Shown here piece after piece: positions 29,035 through 39,190 of a DNA stretch of 64,000 nucleotides. A program made the translations under genes and the position numbers. Origin of the DNA: an uncultured Alphaproteobacteria bacterium (GTDB lineage Bacteria; Pseudomonadota; Alphaproteobacteria; HIMB59; GCA-002718135); the NCBI GenBank assembly GCA_902628835.1, contig CACOPD010000002.1, forward strand, positions 204,218 through 268,217. Direction: 5' to 3'. Under the pieces are notes generated by a model. That model was not told the DNA's origin. It made no database searches and saw only the letters and a list, made by a program, of their open reading frames with translations. The first letter of the stretch is position 1; each line of letters starts with the position of its first letter.

Positions 29035-30030
29035 ATGGATAAAAAAATTCTAGTCTTTTCAAATGGTGAAAAAATTGGGGATGGAATAATAAAATTACAA
29101 CTCCTTCACGAAATTAAATCAAGACTTCCAGATTATAAATTATATTGGCTAACTAATAAGGGTAAAACTGTCTATTCAAGCGCTCTTAAATTCATAGCAT
29201 GCAATTATATTGATGAGATACTTGACCAAGCAGACCTTAGTCCATTATTTTGGAATAAAATATCTAAAAGATATAAATTAGAAAATGAATTTTTTGATTA
29301 TATCTTAGATACACAAAAATCGGTAATTAGAACTGTAGCATTAAAAAGAATAAAACATAAAAATTTTATTTCTGGATCTGCTAATGGTTTTCTTTCTACT
29401 AAAAAATTTAAAAATAATAAGAAAAGAAAGTATTATTTAGAATATATTTTAGATTTATTAGATTTAATAGTTAATAAAAAAAATAGAAGTGATTTTAAAA
29501 TTCCAATAAGTGAAAAACTCGAAGAATTAATAAGTAAGATTTTACCAAAACAAAAAAGCTATGTAGGTATTGCACCTGGTGCAGGTGAAAAAAATAAAAT
29601 TTGGTCTTTAGATAACTATATCGAGCTATGTAATTATCTTGAAAGAAATAATAAAACTATAGTTTTTTTTATTGGACCTGATGAATTATATTTAAAAGAA
29701 AAATTAAAAAATCTTTATCCTCATTCAATATTTATTGAGGATCATATTAAAAGATATCAAAATATAGAAATTATTATGGCTTCTACCAAATATTTACAAT
29801 TAGCCATTTCAAATGATAGCGGTGTTAGTCATATGTTATCAACTGGATATTGCCCATTAATTAAGCTTTTTGGTCCCAAAGATTCTAAAAAATTTACTCC
29901 TGAAAATCCAAATCTATTTTCTATATCCTCAACTGATTTTAATTCAAAAAATATCAACAAAATACCTGTCTCTAGGGTGATCAAAGAAATAGAAAAAGTT
30001 CTGATTAAAATTTCATATATTAGAAGGTAG
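29035..30030 (+). CDS. Glycosyltransferase family 9 (heptosyltransferase-like)
   Basis: VGIAPGAGEKNKIWSLDNYIELCNYLE and SNDSGVSHMLSTGYCPLIKLFGPKDSKKFTP motifs. Confidence 0.8.
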   Translation: MDKKILVFSNGEKIGDGIIKLQLLHEIKSRLPDYKLYWLTNKGKTVYSSALKFIACNYIDEILDQADLSPLFWNKISKRYKLENEFFDYILDTQKSVIRTVALKRIKHKNFISGSANGFLSTKKFKNNKKRKYYLEYILDLLDLIVNKKNRSDFKIPISEKLEELISKILPKQKSYVGIAPGAGEKNKIWSLDNYIELCNYLERNNKTIVFFIGPDELYLKEKLKNLYPHSIFIEDHIKRYQNIEIIMASTKYLQLAISNDSGVSHMLSTGYCPLIKLFGPKDSKKFTPENPNLFSISSTDFNSKNINKIPVSRVIKEIEKVLIKISYIRR

Positions 30031-30065
30031 ACAAGTATATTTTTCATCATTACTTGTTTTATTTT
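30031..30065 (+). terminator. Possible rho-independent terminator/attenuator
   Basis: ACAAGTA (30031-37) ... TACTTGT (30051-57) followed by TTTATTTTA, just before the permease gene. Confidence 0.4.
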
Positions 30066-30067
30066 AT

Positions 30068-30775
30068 ATGTTCAAATTTGATAAACTTGTATTTGGAGAC
30101 GCAGGGTGGGGTGATGAATTTCTTATAGCGACACTCATGACTCTACTTGTAAGTATTTTATCAATGGGTTTAGGGCTTTTTTTAGCAATTATTACAGTTT
30201 GGGCAAAGATAATACAAAATGGAATAACAAGATTTATTGCAAATTTTTATACAACAGTAATTAGGGGTGTTCCTGAATTATTAGTCATTTATTTAATTTT
30301 CTTTGGCGGTAATGCTGTTGTTATGAGTATTGCTAAAGTATTTGGTTATAATAAGTATATAGAACTAAATGCACTTACAATTGCAACAATTGCCATTGCA
30401 GTAATATCAGCAACATATTCTAGTGAAGTTCTAAGAGCTGCCTATTTATCTATATCTAAAGGTCAAATAGAAGCTGCAAAAGCATTAGGTATGAACAAAT
30501 TCAGTATTTTTTTCAAAGTTATTACACCACAAGTAATTAGACATGCTTTACCAGGAATTGGGAATGTATGGCAAATAACGCTTAAAGACACATCTCTAAT
30601 TTCTGTAACTGGCCTTGTTGAAATTATGCGTCAATCTAGAATATCTTCTAATGTCGAGCATTCACCTTTAACTTTTTTAATAACAGCTGCAATATTGTAT
30701 TTATGCCTAACGACAATCTCTGGAAGGGTTTTTAAAACTTTAGAAGTAAATTATTCAAAAGGATTTTCAGCATGA
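30068..30775 (+). CDS. Amino-acid ABC transporter permease (HisQ-like)
   Basis: 235 aa; VIRGVPELLVIYLIFFGG; EAAKALGMNKFSIFFKVITPQVIRHALPGIGN (EAA loop). Confidence 0.9.
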   Translation: MFKFDKLVFGDAGWGDEFLIATLMTLLVSILSMGLGLFLAIITVWAKIIQNGITRFIANFYTTVIRGVPELLVIYLIFFGGNAVVMSIAKVFGYNKYIELNALTIATIAIAVISATYSSEVLRAAYLSISKGQIEAAKALGMNKFSIFFKVITPQVIRHALPGIGNVWQITLKDTSLISVTGLVEIMRQSRISSNVEHSPLTFLITAAILYLCLTTISGRVFKTLEVNYSKGFSA

Positions 30776-31482
30776 ATGAATTTTTAAGTATTATTCAAAA
30801 TTCACTAATTTTTAAAAATTTCTTTTTGGTCCTATCTGGCTTAGATAATACGATTTTATTATTATCAATTTCATTACCACTTGGTTTTGTTCTAGCATTA
30901 TTATTTGCTCTAGGAAGAGTTTCAAAAATTGTATTATTATCAAGAACAATTGCTAGCTATATTTTTATAATTAGAGGGACACCTTTACTTGTACAAATAT
31001 ATTTAATTTATTTTGGTCTAGGTTCTGTAAAGTTTATTAGAGAAAGTTTTTTATGGTATGCATTAAAAGAACCTTTCTGGTGTGGGGTAATAGCACTTAC
31101 TATTAATACTGTTGCATATGGTGCAGAAATTTTCCGTGGCGGTATTCAATCAATTGAGAAAAGTCAGGTTGAATCAGGTTTATCATTAGGTTTTGGAAAA
31201 TTTTTAATTTTACGAAAGATTATATTACCGATTGCTATAAGAAAAGTTCTACCATCTTATGGTAATGAATTAATCTTGATGGTTAAAGCAACTTCATTAG
31301 TTAGTCTTACAACATATATGGAAATGACAGGTATTGCGAGAAAGATAATGGCAAAAACATTTGCACCAGTAGAAGCATTTATTGCCGCAGGCATCCTTTA
31401 TCTTTTTTTAAATTTTCTAATGGTTCAGTTTGTTAAATATTTAGAATGGAAATATAATCCACACCTAAGATTAAATAATTAA
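30772..31482 (+). CDS. Amino-acid ABC transporter permease (HisM-like)
   Basis: 236 aa; IIRGTPLLVQIYLIYFGLG; ESGLSLGFGKFLILRKIILPIAIRKVLPSYGNE. Confidence 0.9.
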   Translation: MNEFLSIIQNSLIFKNFFLVLSGLDNTILLLSISLPLGFVLALLFALGRVSKIVLLSRTIASYIFIIRGTPLLVQIYLIYFGLGSVKFIRESFLWYALKEPFWCGVIALTINTVAYGAEIFRGGIQSIEKSQVESGLSLGFGKFLILRKIILPIAIRKVLPSYGNELILMVKATSLVSLTTYMEMTGIARKIMAKTFAPVEAFIAAGILYLFLNFLMVQFVKYLEWKYNPHLRLNN

Positions 31483-31928
31483 TTTCTAAATTTTTTATGA
31501 CATGATCCACAATTTGCTGCCATTACTTTAAAAGCATCATTTAACATCTCGTTATCTTCAAGCTCAACACTAAGTGAAATCATTTCAATATCACTAATGA
31601 ATTTGTCATTGAATTCATTAAAAGTTTCTCTATCATTCCATATTTCTTCACTAGCTCCTTTGTGCTGACTTCCTTCGGGATAGTGATCTTTAAATTCTGT
31701 TGCTGCATGTAACAAAGTTTCATTTAATTCAAGAATTGCTTCATAGTCGTTGGTTTTTAATAATCTAAATATTTGAGAAGATGTACTTTTAACCTTTTGC
31801 ATTAAAGCCATTCTGTTATTAACTATTTCTTCAAGAGATTTATCTTCCAAAGAAACTTTATGAGCCATCAAAATTGTAGGTGTAATTAAGAATAGTAATA
31901 TTAGTATAATTTTAGAGTGCATAGCCAT
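31479..31928 (-). CDS. Cytochrome c'-like protein
   Basis: 149 aa, signal peptide, four-helix pattern, C-terminal CGSCHKKFRN heme c site. Confidence 0.8.
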   Translation of the reverse strand: MAMHSKIILILLFLITPTILMAHKVSLEDKSLEEIVNNRMALMQKVKSTSSQIFRLLKTNDYEAILELNETLLHAATEFKDHYPEGSQHKGASEEIWNDRETFNEFNDKFISDIEMISLSVELEDNEMLNDAFKVMAANCGSCHKKFRN

Positions 31929-32805
31929 TTTCTTTTAATATATTTGAAAGATATTTATATCCAATTTTTGCGTATTCAAGAGGATTAGCTTTTTTTGGAT
32001 CCTGTTCAGCTTCAATAATTAGCCATTCTTGATACTTTTCTTCAAATAATATTTTAATCAATGGTCCGTAATCGATGCATCCATCTCCTGGAACAGTGAA
32101 AACACCATCTAAAAAAGACTCTCTAAAACTTAGGTCATCTTTAATTGATTTTAAAAAAACATCTTTTCTAATATCTTTACAATGAACATGGTTAATTCGA
32201 GAAATATAATTTTTTAATACTCTTTCGTAATTTGCTTCGGCAAACATCAAGTGTCCAGTATCATAAAGCAAAAATGTATTTTGACTTGTCTTATCCATAA
32301 ATCGATCTACATCTTCCTCAGATTGTATAATGGTTCCCATATGCTCATGATACGACATTGGCATTCCTTCATTCATTAGCATATCTGATAATTCACTAAT
32401 TTTTTTGCAATAGCTATCCCATTCATCTTTTTCAAGTTTTGGTCTTTCACTAAGAGCTTTTGATTGATCTCCTTGAATTGATCCAGATATATCAGCAAAA
32501 ACAAAAACATCTGCTTCTATTAATTTTAATAAATTTAAATGATCTTGAAGTGCTATCCATTCTTCTTTTACACTTCTTTTTCTAAGTATTGCCCCATACC
32601 AACCACCTGGCATTTTTAAATTAAATTTTTCCAAAAGATATTTTGTAATACCTGGATTTCTTGGAAATTTTCCACCTAATTCTATACCTGTAAATCCAGA
32701 TGAGCTTGCATCCTCTAAACATTTCTCAATAGGAGTGTCACCTCCAAGTTCTGGCATATCATCATTGCTCCATGCAATAGGCGCAATGCCAAGTTTAATT
32801 TTCAT
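31912..32805 (-). CDS. iolE: Myo-inosose-2 dehydratase-like TIM-barrel (IolE family)
   Basis: 297 aa; LGIAPIAWSNDDMPELGGDTPIEKCLEDASSSGFTGIELGGKFP; SYHEHMGT; LLYDTGHL; HVHCKDIR; VPGDGCIDY. Confidence 0.8.
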   Translation of the reverse strand: MKIKLGIAPIAWSNDDMPELGGDTPIEKCLEDASSSGFTGIELGGKFPRNPGITKYLLEKFNLKMPGGWYGAILRKRSVKEEWIALQDHLNLLKLIEADVFVFADISGSIQGDQSKALSERPKLEKDEWDSYCKKISELSDMLMNEGMPMSYHEHMGTIIQSEEDVDRFMDKTSQNTFLLYDTGHLMFAEANYERVLKNYISRINHVHCKDIRKDVFLKSIKDDLSFRESFLDGVFTVPGDGCIDYGPLIKILFEEKYQEWLIIEAEQDPKKANPLEYAKIGYKYLSNILKENGYAL

Positions 32806-32848
32806 GAAGTTTTACATATTTCATGATAAATAAAAAATAAAGATAAAT

Positions 32849-33670
32849 ATGAACATATTATTAGTTGATGGAAACGAAAAAGAAGCCTCAGATCGATATA
32901 CAAAATTGGGTATGGATACTCAATTTCAAATATATGAAAAAATTTTAAAAAAAAAATCTAATTTACATATCAATACCACAACAATTCATCCTGCAGTTCA
33001 TGATAAATATCTTCCTCTAGGTATAAGTCTTGATGACTTCAATGCGGTTGCTTGGACTGGAAGTTTGTTAAATATATATAATGAGACAAAGTCCATAACT
33101 AATCAAATAGAGCTAGCTAAAGAATTATTTAAAAGAAAAAATAAAATATTTGGAAGTTGTTGGGGGCTTCAGGTTTTAGTTACTGCTGCAGGAGGTAAAG
33201 TAAGAAAAAATCCAAATGGTCTTGAAGCAGTTTTAGCCAAAAATATTACATTAAATCAAAATGGTAAAGTTCACCCTATGTATAAGAATAAAAAAAAATC
33301 ATTTAATGCACTTTGTTGGCATTATGATGAAGCAGAAAATCTTCCAAAGGAAACCAAAGTCCTAGCTTCAAATAAGATCAGTAAATTTCAATCTATAAGC
33401 TTTGAAGTAAACCAATCAAGTGTTTGGGCAGTGCAATATCATCCAGAATTTAATCCAAGATGGATGGCTGGGCTTATGGAAATGAGAAGAGATATTTTGT
33501 TAGAACAAAAAGTATATGAAAATTTATCAGAATTTGAAAACGAAAAGAAGATTTTGCAAAACTCTAATAATCTTGAGAAAAAAGAATTACAAATATATGA
33601 TGATATTGTTAATGAGGAGGCTCATTCTTTAGAGATTTCAAATTGGTTAAATCTTAATAAAAATTATTGA
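32849..33670 (+). CDS. Class I glutamine amidotransferase-like protein
   Basis: 273 aa; FGSCWGLQVL (Cys nucleophile), WAVQYHPEF (His-x-Glu). Confidence 0.85.
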   Translation: MNILLVDGNEKEASDRYTKLGMDTQFQIYEKILKKKSNLHINTTTIHPAVHDKYLPLGISLDDFNAVAWTGSLLNIYNETKSITNQIELAKELFKRKNKIFGSCWGLQVLVTAAGGKVRKNPNGLEAVLAKNITLNQNGKVHPMYKNKKKSFNALCWHYDEAENLPKETKVLASNKISKFQSISFEVNQSSVWAVQYHPEFNPRWMAGLMEMRRDILLEQKVYENLSEFENEKKILQNSNNLEKKELQIYDDIVNEEAHSLEISNWLNLNKNY

Positions 33671-35135
33671 CAGTATTAATAATTAATTTCCATTTAATAA
33701 TATTAGAAGTTGAAATAGATTTGCTAATCTTTGCTTTAATTGTTTTATCTTTTTTCCAAAGTTTATTTATTTGGTTTGTGTTTTTTAAATATCCAGATTG
33801 AATTGCTGTAAGATATGCTGCACCAAGTGAAGTAGTCTCAATATTACTTGGTCTAATAATTTTAATTTGAGAAACATTTGCTAAACTTTGAAGAAAGCTA
33901 TTATTTTTAACCATACCTCCATCAACTCTAATTTCGCTAATCTTTGTTTTAGAATCTTTTTCCATACACTCAATTAATTCATAAGTTTGAAAGGATAGGC
34001 TATCCAAAGTTGCTTTGATGATATCTTCTTTAGATGTGTTTCTCGTGATACCAAAAAATGTTCCTCTCGCATTCGGGTTCCAGTATGGTGCACCAAGTCC
34101 TGTTAAGGCTGGAACAAAAAATAAATTTTCATCTTTATTAGCTTTTTTATACAGTTTATCAGTTTCACTAGAATCTTTTATAAATTTTAAATTATCTCGA
34201 AGCCATTGTATTGCAGAACCTGCCACAAAAATACTTCCTTCATAGCAAAACATTTTTTTACCATTTATTTTAAAAGCAACAGTTGTTAGTAATCTATTCT
34301 TAGATAATTTAAATTTTTCTCCAATATTCATAAGAAGAAAACAGCCTGTACCATAGGTACTTTTTGATTGTCCTTTTTTAAAACACGCTTGACCAATTGT
34401 TGCTGACTGTTGGTCTCCAGCCATGCCACCAATTGTTATTGCATCACCAAATAATTTAGTAGAGCCAAAATCATATGCATTTTCAACTACAGTTGGTAAT
34501 ATATTTTTTGGAATATTAAATATTTTTAAAATTTTGTCAGACCATTTCTCTTTTTGAGAATCAAAAATCATTGTTCTTGATGCATTTGATATATCTGTCA
34601 GATGAGATTTTCCATTGGTTAAATTCCATAAAAGCCAGGTGTCTATTGTTCCAAAAAGTAAATTTTTATTCTTTAAATTTTTATTTACTTCCTTAACATT
34701 ATCAATAATCCATTTAATTTTAGTTGCAGAAAAATAAGGATCAAGTTCTAAACCAGTTATTTTTTGAATTTTTTTATCAGTCCCTTTTCTTTTTAACTTT
34801 TCACAAAGATTAGCTGTTCTTCTATCTTGCCAGACAATTGCTCTATAAATTGGTTTCCCAGTTTTTTTATTCCATAAAACTGTTGTTTCTCGCTGATTGG
34901 TAATTCCAATTGAAATTATATTTTTTGAATTTAACTTATTTTTTTTTAAAATTTTTGAAATTAAATTTCTAACATCCTCCCAAATTTCTGTTGCATTATG
35001 CTCTACCCATCCTTCATTTGGAAAATATTGTTTAAATTCTTTTTGGACAATATCAAATATTTTAAATTTTTTATCATACAGTACAATTCTTGAACTTGTT
35101 GTTCCTTGATCAATCACTAAAAAATATTTTCTCAT
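33654..35135 (-). CDS. glpK: Glycerol kinase
   Basis: 493 aa; IDQGTTSSRIVLYD; ITNQRETTVLWNKKTGKPIYRAIVWQDRRT; GMAGDQQSATIGQACF; VDGGMVKNNSFLQ. Confidence 0.97.
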   Translation of the reverse strand: MRKYFLVIDQGTTSSRIVLYDKKFKIFDIVQKEFKQYFPNEGWVEHNATEIWEDVRNLISKILKKNKLNSKNIISIGITNQRETTVLWNKKTGKPIYRAIVWQDRRTANLCEKLKRKGTDKKIQKITGLELDPYFSATKIKWIIDNVKEVNKNLKNKNLLFGTIDTWLLWNLTNGKSHLTDISNASRTMIFDSQKEKWSDKILKIFNIPKNILPTVVENAYDFGSTKLFGDAITIGGMAGDQQSATIGQACFKKGQSKSTYGTGCFLLMNIGEKFKLSKNRLLTTVAFKINGKKMFCYEGSIFVAGSAIQWLRDNLKFIKDSSETDKLYKKANKDENLFFVPALTGLGAPYWNPNARGTFFGITRNTSKEDIIKATLDSLSFQTYELIECMEKDSKTKISEIRVDGGMVKNNSFLQSLANVSQIKIIRPSNIETTSLGAAYLTAIQSGYLKNTNQINKLWKKDKTIKAKISKSISTSNIIKWKLIINTVNNFY

Positions 35136-35138
35136 ATA

Positions 35139-37088
35139 TTAAACGTCTAAATTTTTAATGAAGTTTGCATTATTTTGAATAAATTTAAAACGTAACTCTG
35201 CTTGTTTTCCCATTAAAGTTTCAAATAAAATTTCCGTAGTTTTTAAATCTTTTTTAGCTTTTTCTGAATTTATTAATATAAGATTTCTTTTCTTTTGATC
35301 CATTGTTGTCTCTTTGAGTTGATCAGCAGGCATTTCACCCAATCCTTTAAATCTTGTAATATTATAATTGTCAGATTTAAATTCTTTTTCAATTAATTTA
35401 TTTTTCTCTTTTTCATCATAGGCATAAAAAGATTTGCTATTATTATAAATTTTAAAAAGAGGAGGCATTGCTAGATAGAGTTTATTTTCATCAATTAACC
35501 TTTTCATATATTTATAAAAAAAAGTAATAAGTAGAGTCGCTATATGTGAGCCATCCACATCTGCGTCAGTCATTAATATTATTTTTTCATAACGAAGTTT
35601 TGAAATTTCAAAGTTTTTTCCTATCCCACAACCTAAGGATTGAATAAGATTTTGTATTTCATTGTTATCTGCAATTTTAGATAATCCAACATTATAAACA
35701 TTTAAAATTTTTCCTCTTAAGGGAAGTATTGCCTGAAATTCTCTATTCCTTGCTTGTTTAGCCGAACCTCCAGCACTATCACCTTCAACAATAAATATCT
35801 CTGAGTCTTTTATTGATTTGCTTGAGCAATCTACTAATTTACCTGGAAGACGATTTCTTTCTTTAATACTTTTTCTATCTAACTCTTTAATTTTTGATAA
35901 ATCAGTTCTCTGAAGAGCTCTTTCAATTAAATTATCTAAAAGTATTTTTGAATTTTTCTTATTAGCATTTAACCATAATAAAAATTCTTGTTGTGTTTTT
36001 GTTTCAATCTCTTTTTGTAAATTTGGCATTATTATTCTTTTTTTAGTTTGTCCTTCAAAACTTGGATCATTTATAAAAATAGAAACAATAACGTTAGAGT
36101 AATCAAAAATATCACTGTGATTGATATTACTTATTTTAGAAAATTGATTTTTCTGACCATAAAGTTTAACTGCTTTTAAAATTCCATTCCGAATACCATT
36201 TTCATGTGATCCTCCATCTGGCGTTTCAATGGTATTACAATATGACATTAAACTTGATGATTCATTTGTATTAAATGATATTAATGTTTCAAAATTTTCA
36301 TTATCTTTAATTTTTGATTTTAATAAAAAGTTTTTTTCAAACAATTTTGAATTATTTGCGTATTCCAATTGAAAATAATCTTCAATCCCTTTCTTGTAAA
36401 AAAAACTTTTATTGCCTGGTGTATTATCTTTAATTAATTCTTTATCAATCTCAAAGTTTATAGTTGTTCCTCCAACTAATACTGATTTCATATTTATAAA
36501 ATTATATAATTTTTTTGGAACAAATTGCGTTTCTTCAAAAATTGTTTCATCTGGGACAAAAGAGATTTCTGTACCTTTTAATTTCTTGCTACATTTTTCA
36601 ATTTTAATTTTTGTTTTAACTTTACCCTTTGAGTAATCCTGTCGATATACTTTTCCATCTTTGAATACTTGAACTTGAAGTAAAGAGCTTAATGCATTTA
36701 CAACAGAAATCCCAACTCCATGCAGTCCACCAGAAGTTTTGTATGCATTACTATTAAATTTACCACCTGCATGAAGTGTTGTTAAAACTACCTCAAGAGC
36801 TCTTTTATTTTTATATTTTGGATGAAAATCTATAGGAATACCTCTTCCATTATCTTTTATTTTGATCGAACCATCTTTTTTATAATGAAAACTTATATCG
36901 GTAGCGTGACCTGCCAAAACTTCATCTATACTATTATCCAATACCTCATTAACTAAATGATGAAGCCCATCTTGGTTTGTGCTTCCTATATACATCCCTG
37001 GTCTTTTACGAACAGGTTCAAGACCCTCAAGAACTTCAATATCTTTAGCGTTATAAGTAGATTTTTTTACCACAATTATTTTTATCAA
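35139..37088 (-). CDS. parE: DNA topoisomerase IV subunit B
   Basis: 649 aa; VRKRPGMYIGST; TSGGLHGVGISVVNALS; FIVEGDSAGGSAKQARNREFQAILPLRGKILNV; length/composition favour ParE over GyrB. Confidence 0.88.
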   Translation of the reverse strand: MIKIIVVKKSTYNAKDIEVLEGLEPVRKRPGMYIGSTNQDGLHHLVNEVLDNSIDEVLAGHATDISFHYKKDGSIKIKDNGRGIPIDFHPKYKNKRALEVVLTTLHAGGKFNSNAYKTSGGLHGVGISVVNALSSLLQVQVFKDGKVYRQDYSKGKVKTKIKIEKCSKKLKGTEISFVPDETIFEETQFVPKKLYNFINMKSVLVGGTTINFEIDKELIKDNTPGNKSFFYKKGIEDYFQLEYANNSKLFEKNFLLKSKIKDNENFETLISFNTNESSSLMSYCNTIETPDGGSHENGIRNGILKAVKLYGQKNQFSKISNINHSDIFDYSNVIVSIFINDPSFEGQTKKRIIMPNLQKEIETKTQQEFLLWLNANKKNSKILLDNLIERALQRTDLSKIKELDRKSIKERNRLPGKLVDCSSKSIKDSEIFIVEGDSAGGSAKQARNREFQAILPLRGKILNVYNVGLSKIADNNEIQNLIQSLGCGIGKNFEISKLRYEKIILMTDADVDGSHIATLLITFFYKYMKRLIDENKLYLAMPPLFKIYNNSKSFYAYDEKEKNKLIEKEFKSDNYNITRFKGLGEMPADQLKETTMDQKKRNLILINSEKAKKDLKTTEILFETLMGKQAELRFKFIQNNANFIKNLDV

Positions 37089-37109
37089 AAGTGTTAATAT
37101 AAAAAAATA

Positions 37110-37135
37110 AAAAAACCGCCCGTAGGCGGTTTTAA
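37110..37135 (-). terminator. Rho-independent terminator downstream of glnA
   Basis: AAAACCGCC-CGTA-GGCGGTTTT stem; T-rich on minus strand. Confidence 0.85.
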
Positions 37136-37167
37136 TATTAAATATTTATAAAAATTTATAAATTTTT

Positions 37168-38601
37168 TTATACGTCGTAGTAAAGATTGAACTCATGTGG
37201 ATGTGGTCTTAGATCCATTGGGCTTACTTCATTATCTCTTTTATATGAAATATAAGTTTCAATATTATCTTTTGTAAACACATTACCTTGTAGTAAATAT
37301 TTGTGATCTTTTTCAAGTGCATTAAGTGATTCAGCTAATGATCCTGGAGTTGAAGGTATTTTAGCTAATACACTAGCTGGTGCTTCATAAATATTAATAT
37401 CGGTTGGTTTACCTGGGTTAATTTTATTTTTAACACCATCAAGGCCAGCCATTAATATAGCAGAAAATGCTAGATACGGATTAGCAGAAGGGTCTGGACA
37501 TCTAAATTCAACTCTTTTTGCTTTTGGACTCGCCGTATAATTATTTGGAATTCTAACAGAAGCTGTTCTATTTGCTTGAGAATAAGCAATATTAACTGGC
37601 GCTTCAAAACCAGGAACAAGTCTCTTATATGAGTTTGTTGTTGGTGCGCAGAAAGCTAATAAGGAAGGAGCATGCTTTAAAATTCCTCCGATGTAATGTA
37701 ATGCAAAATCACTTAGATCTGCATAATTACCTTTTTTGTACATAAGAGTTTTATTTTTTTTCCAAATACTAGAGTGTACATGCATACCAGATCCATTATC
37801 CTCAAAAAGTGGCTTTGGCATAAAAGTTGCGGTTAATCCATGTTGTCTAGCAACATTTTTTACTACGTATTTATAACGTAGTAGATCATCAGCCATTGAA
37901 AGTAACGGAGAAAACTGTAAATCAATTTCGCATTGACCACCAGTTGCAACTTCGTGATGGGATGCTTCAACATCAATTCCTATTTCTTCCATTGTGAGTA
38001 CCATTTCAGTTCTAACGTCTTGTAAGCTATCTGAGGGAGGTAAAGGAAAGTATCCACCTTTATGTCTAGGTTTATGTCCTAAATTAGGATTTTCATCTCT
38101 ACCAGTATTCCATGCACCCTCAGAAGAATCAACTTCATGAAAAGCAAAATTAGAACCAGAATCATATTTAACATCATTAAATACAAAAAATTCCGCTTCT
38201 GGTCCGAAGTAAGCAGTATCTCCAAGACCTGAAGATTTTAAATATTTCTCTGCTTTTTTTGCAACGTATCTTGGATCTCTTTCATAGCTTTTGTATGTTA
38301 CAGGATCTACGACATCACAATAAAAAGCTATAGTTTTTTCAGAATAAAAGGGGTCTATATATCCAGTTGATACATCTGGTACCATTGCCATATCACTGTT
38401 CTCTATTGATTGAAAACCTCTAACTGAGGATCCATCAAATCCTACACCATCTGAGAATAAATCTTCAGTTAAATATTTAATAGGTATTGATATATGGTGA
38501 GTAGATCCTGGCATATCAGTAAACCTTAGATCTACCATTTTAATATTTTGATTTTTAACTTTTTTTAAAAGTTCTTTTGGTGTCTTGCAGTCGAATTTCA
38601 T
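37168..38601 (-). CDS. glnA: Glutamine synthetase type I
   Basis: ORF 37168..38616, start revised to [62 protein letters not shown]. Confidence 0.97.
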   Translation of the reverse strand: MKFDCKTPKELLKKVKNQNIKMVDLRFTDMPGSTHHISIPIKYLTEDLFSDGVGFDGSSVRGFQSIENSDMAMVPDVSTGYIDPFYSEKTIAFYCDVVDPVTYKSYERDPRYVAKKAEKYLKSSGLGDTAYFGPEAEFFVFNDVKYDSGSNFAFHEVDSSEGAWNTGRDENPNLGHKPRHKGGYFPLPPSDSLQDVRTEMVLTMEEIGIDVEASHHEVATGGQCEIDLQFSPLLSMADDLLRYKYVVKNVARQHGLTATFMPKPLFEDNGSGMHVHSSIWKKNKTLMYKKGNYADLSDFALHYIGGILKHAPSLLAFCAPTTNSYKRLVPGFEAPVNIAYSQANRTASVRIPNNYTASPKAKRVEFRCPDPSANPYLAFSAILMAGLDGVKNKINPGKPTDINIYEAPASVLAKIPSTPGSLAESLNALEKDHKYLLQGNVFTKDNIETYISYKRDNEVSPMDLRPHPHEFNLYYDV

Positions 38602-38688
38602 AATTACCTCACACATTAAAAAAATATACCCATAAAATGAGGATATTTATTTATTATTCATGCTCTAGTTATGAAATCTGCTTTGTCT

Positions 38689-38743
38689 GCGCGTTCCTTC
38701 AGCAAGAAGCTTACTTCCGATCTACATAGTAGATTGAACGATT
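38689..38743 (-). ncRNA. glnA RNA motif / glutamine riboswitch-like aptamer, glnA-proximal copy
   Basis: Minus strand AAAUCGUUCA-AUCUAC-UAU-GUAGAU-CGGAAGUAAGC-UUCUU-GCUGAAGGAACGCGC; CGUUC/GAACG P1, P2 hairpin, CGGAAGUA and GAAGGAACGC core. Confidence 0.82.
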
Positions 38744-38755
38744 TATAACTTTTGC

Positions 38756-38809
38756 ATGCGTTCCTTCAGCACAATGCCTACTTCCGACTCATATTGAGTT
38801 GAACGATTA
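38756..38809 (-). ncRNA. glnA RNA motif / glutamine riboswitch-like aptamer, glnB-proximal copy
   Basis: Minus strand AAUCGUUCA-ACUC-AAUAU-GAGU-CGGAAGUAGGC-AUUG-UGCUGAAGGAACGC; same conserved core with different but complementary P2. Confidence 0.85.
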
Positions 38810-38848
38810 AGGTGTAATTACTAACTTTTAAATAAAAGTAAAGAAGAT

Positions 38849-39190
38849 TTAGACAGCATCACTGTCTTTTTCTCCAGTTCTTATTCTAATCACTTGCTCT
38901 ATATTTGAGACGAAAATCTTACCATCTCCAATTTTTCCAGAATATGCAGTGGATTTTATTGATTCTATAACGTCATTGACTTGATTATCTTCTACTATCA
39001 CCTCAAGTTTCATTTTAGCTAAAAATTCATCATCATACGTATCATCAGCATCCATGCCTCCAGTTGAACCTCTTTGTCTTCCAAAACCTTTTACATCAAT
39101 TAAAGTCATTCCGGATATTCCAATTTCATGAAGTGCTTCTTTGACCTGAGAAAGTTTAAAAGGTTTAATAATTGCTTCTATTTTTTTCAT
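38849..39190 (-). CDS. glnB: Nitrogen regulatory protein P-II
   Basis: 113 aa; MKKIEAIIKPFKLSQVKEALHEIGISGMTLIDVKGFGRQRG...IGDGKIFVSNIEQVIRIRTGE. Confidence 0.96.
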   Translation of the reverse strand: MKKIEAIIKPFKLSQVKEALHEIGISGMTLIDVKGFGRQRGSTGGMDADDTYDDEFLAKMKLEVIVEDNQVNDVIESIKSTAYSGKIGDGKIFVSNIEQVIRIRTGEKDSDAV

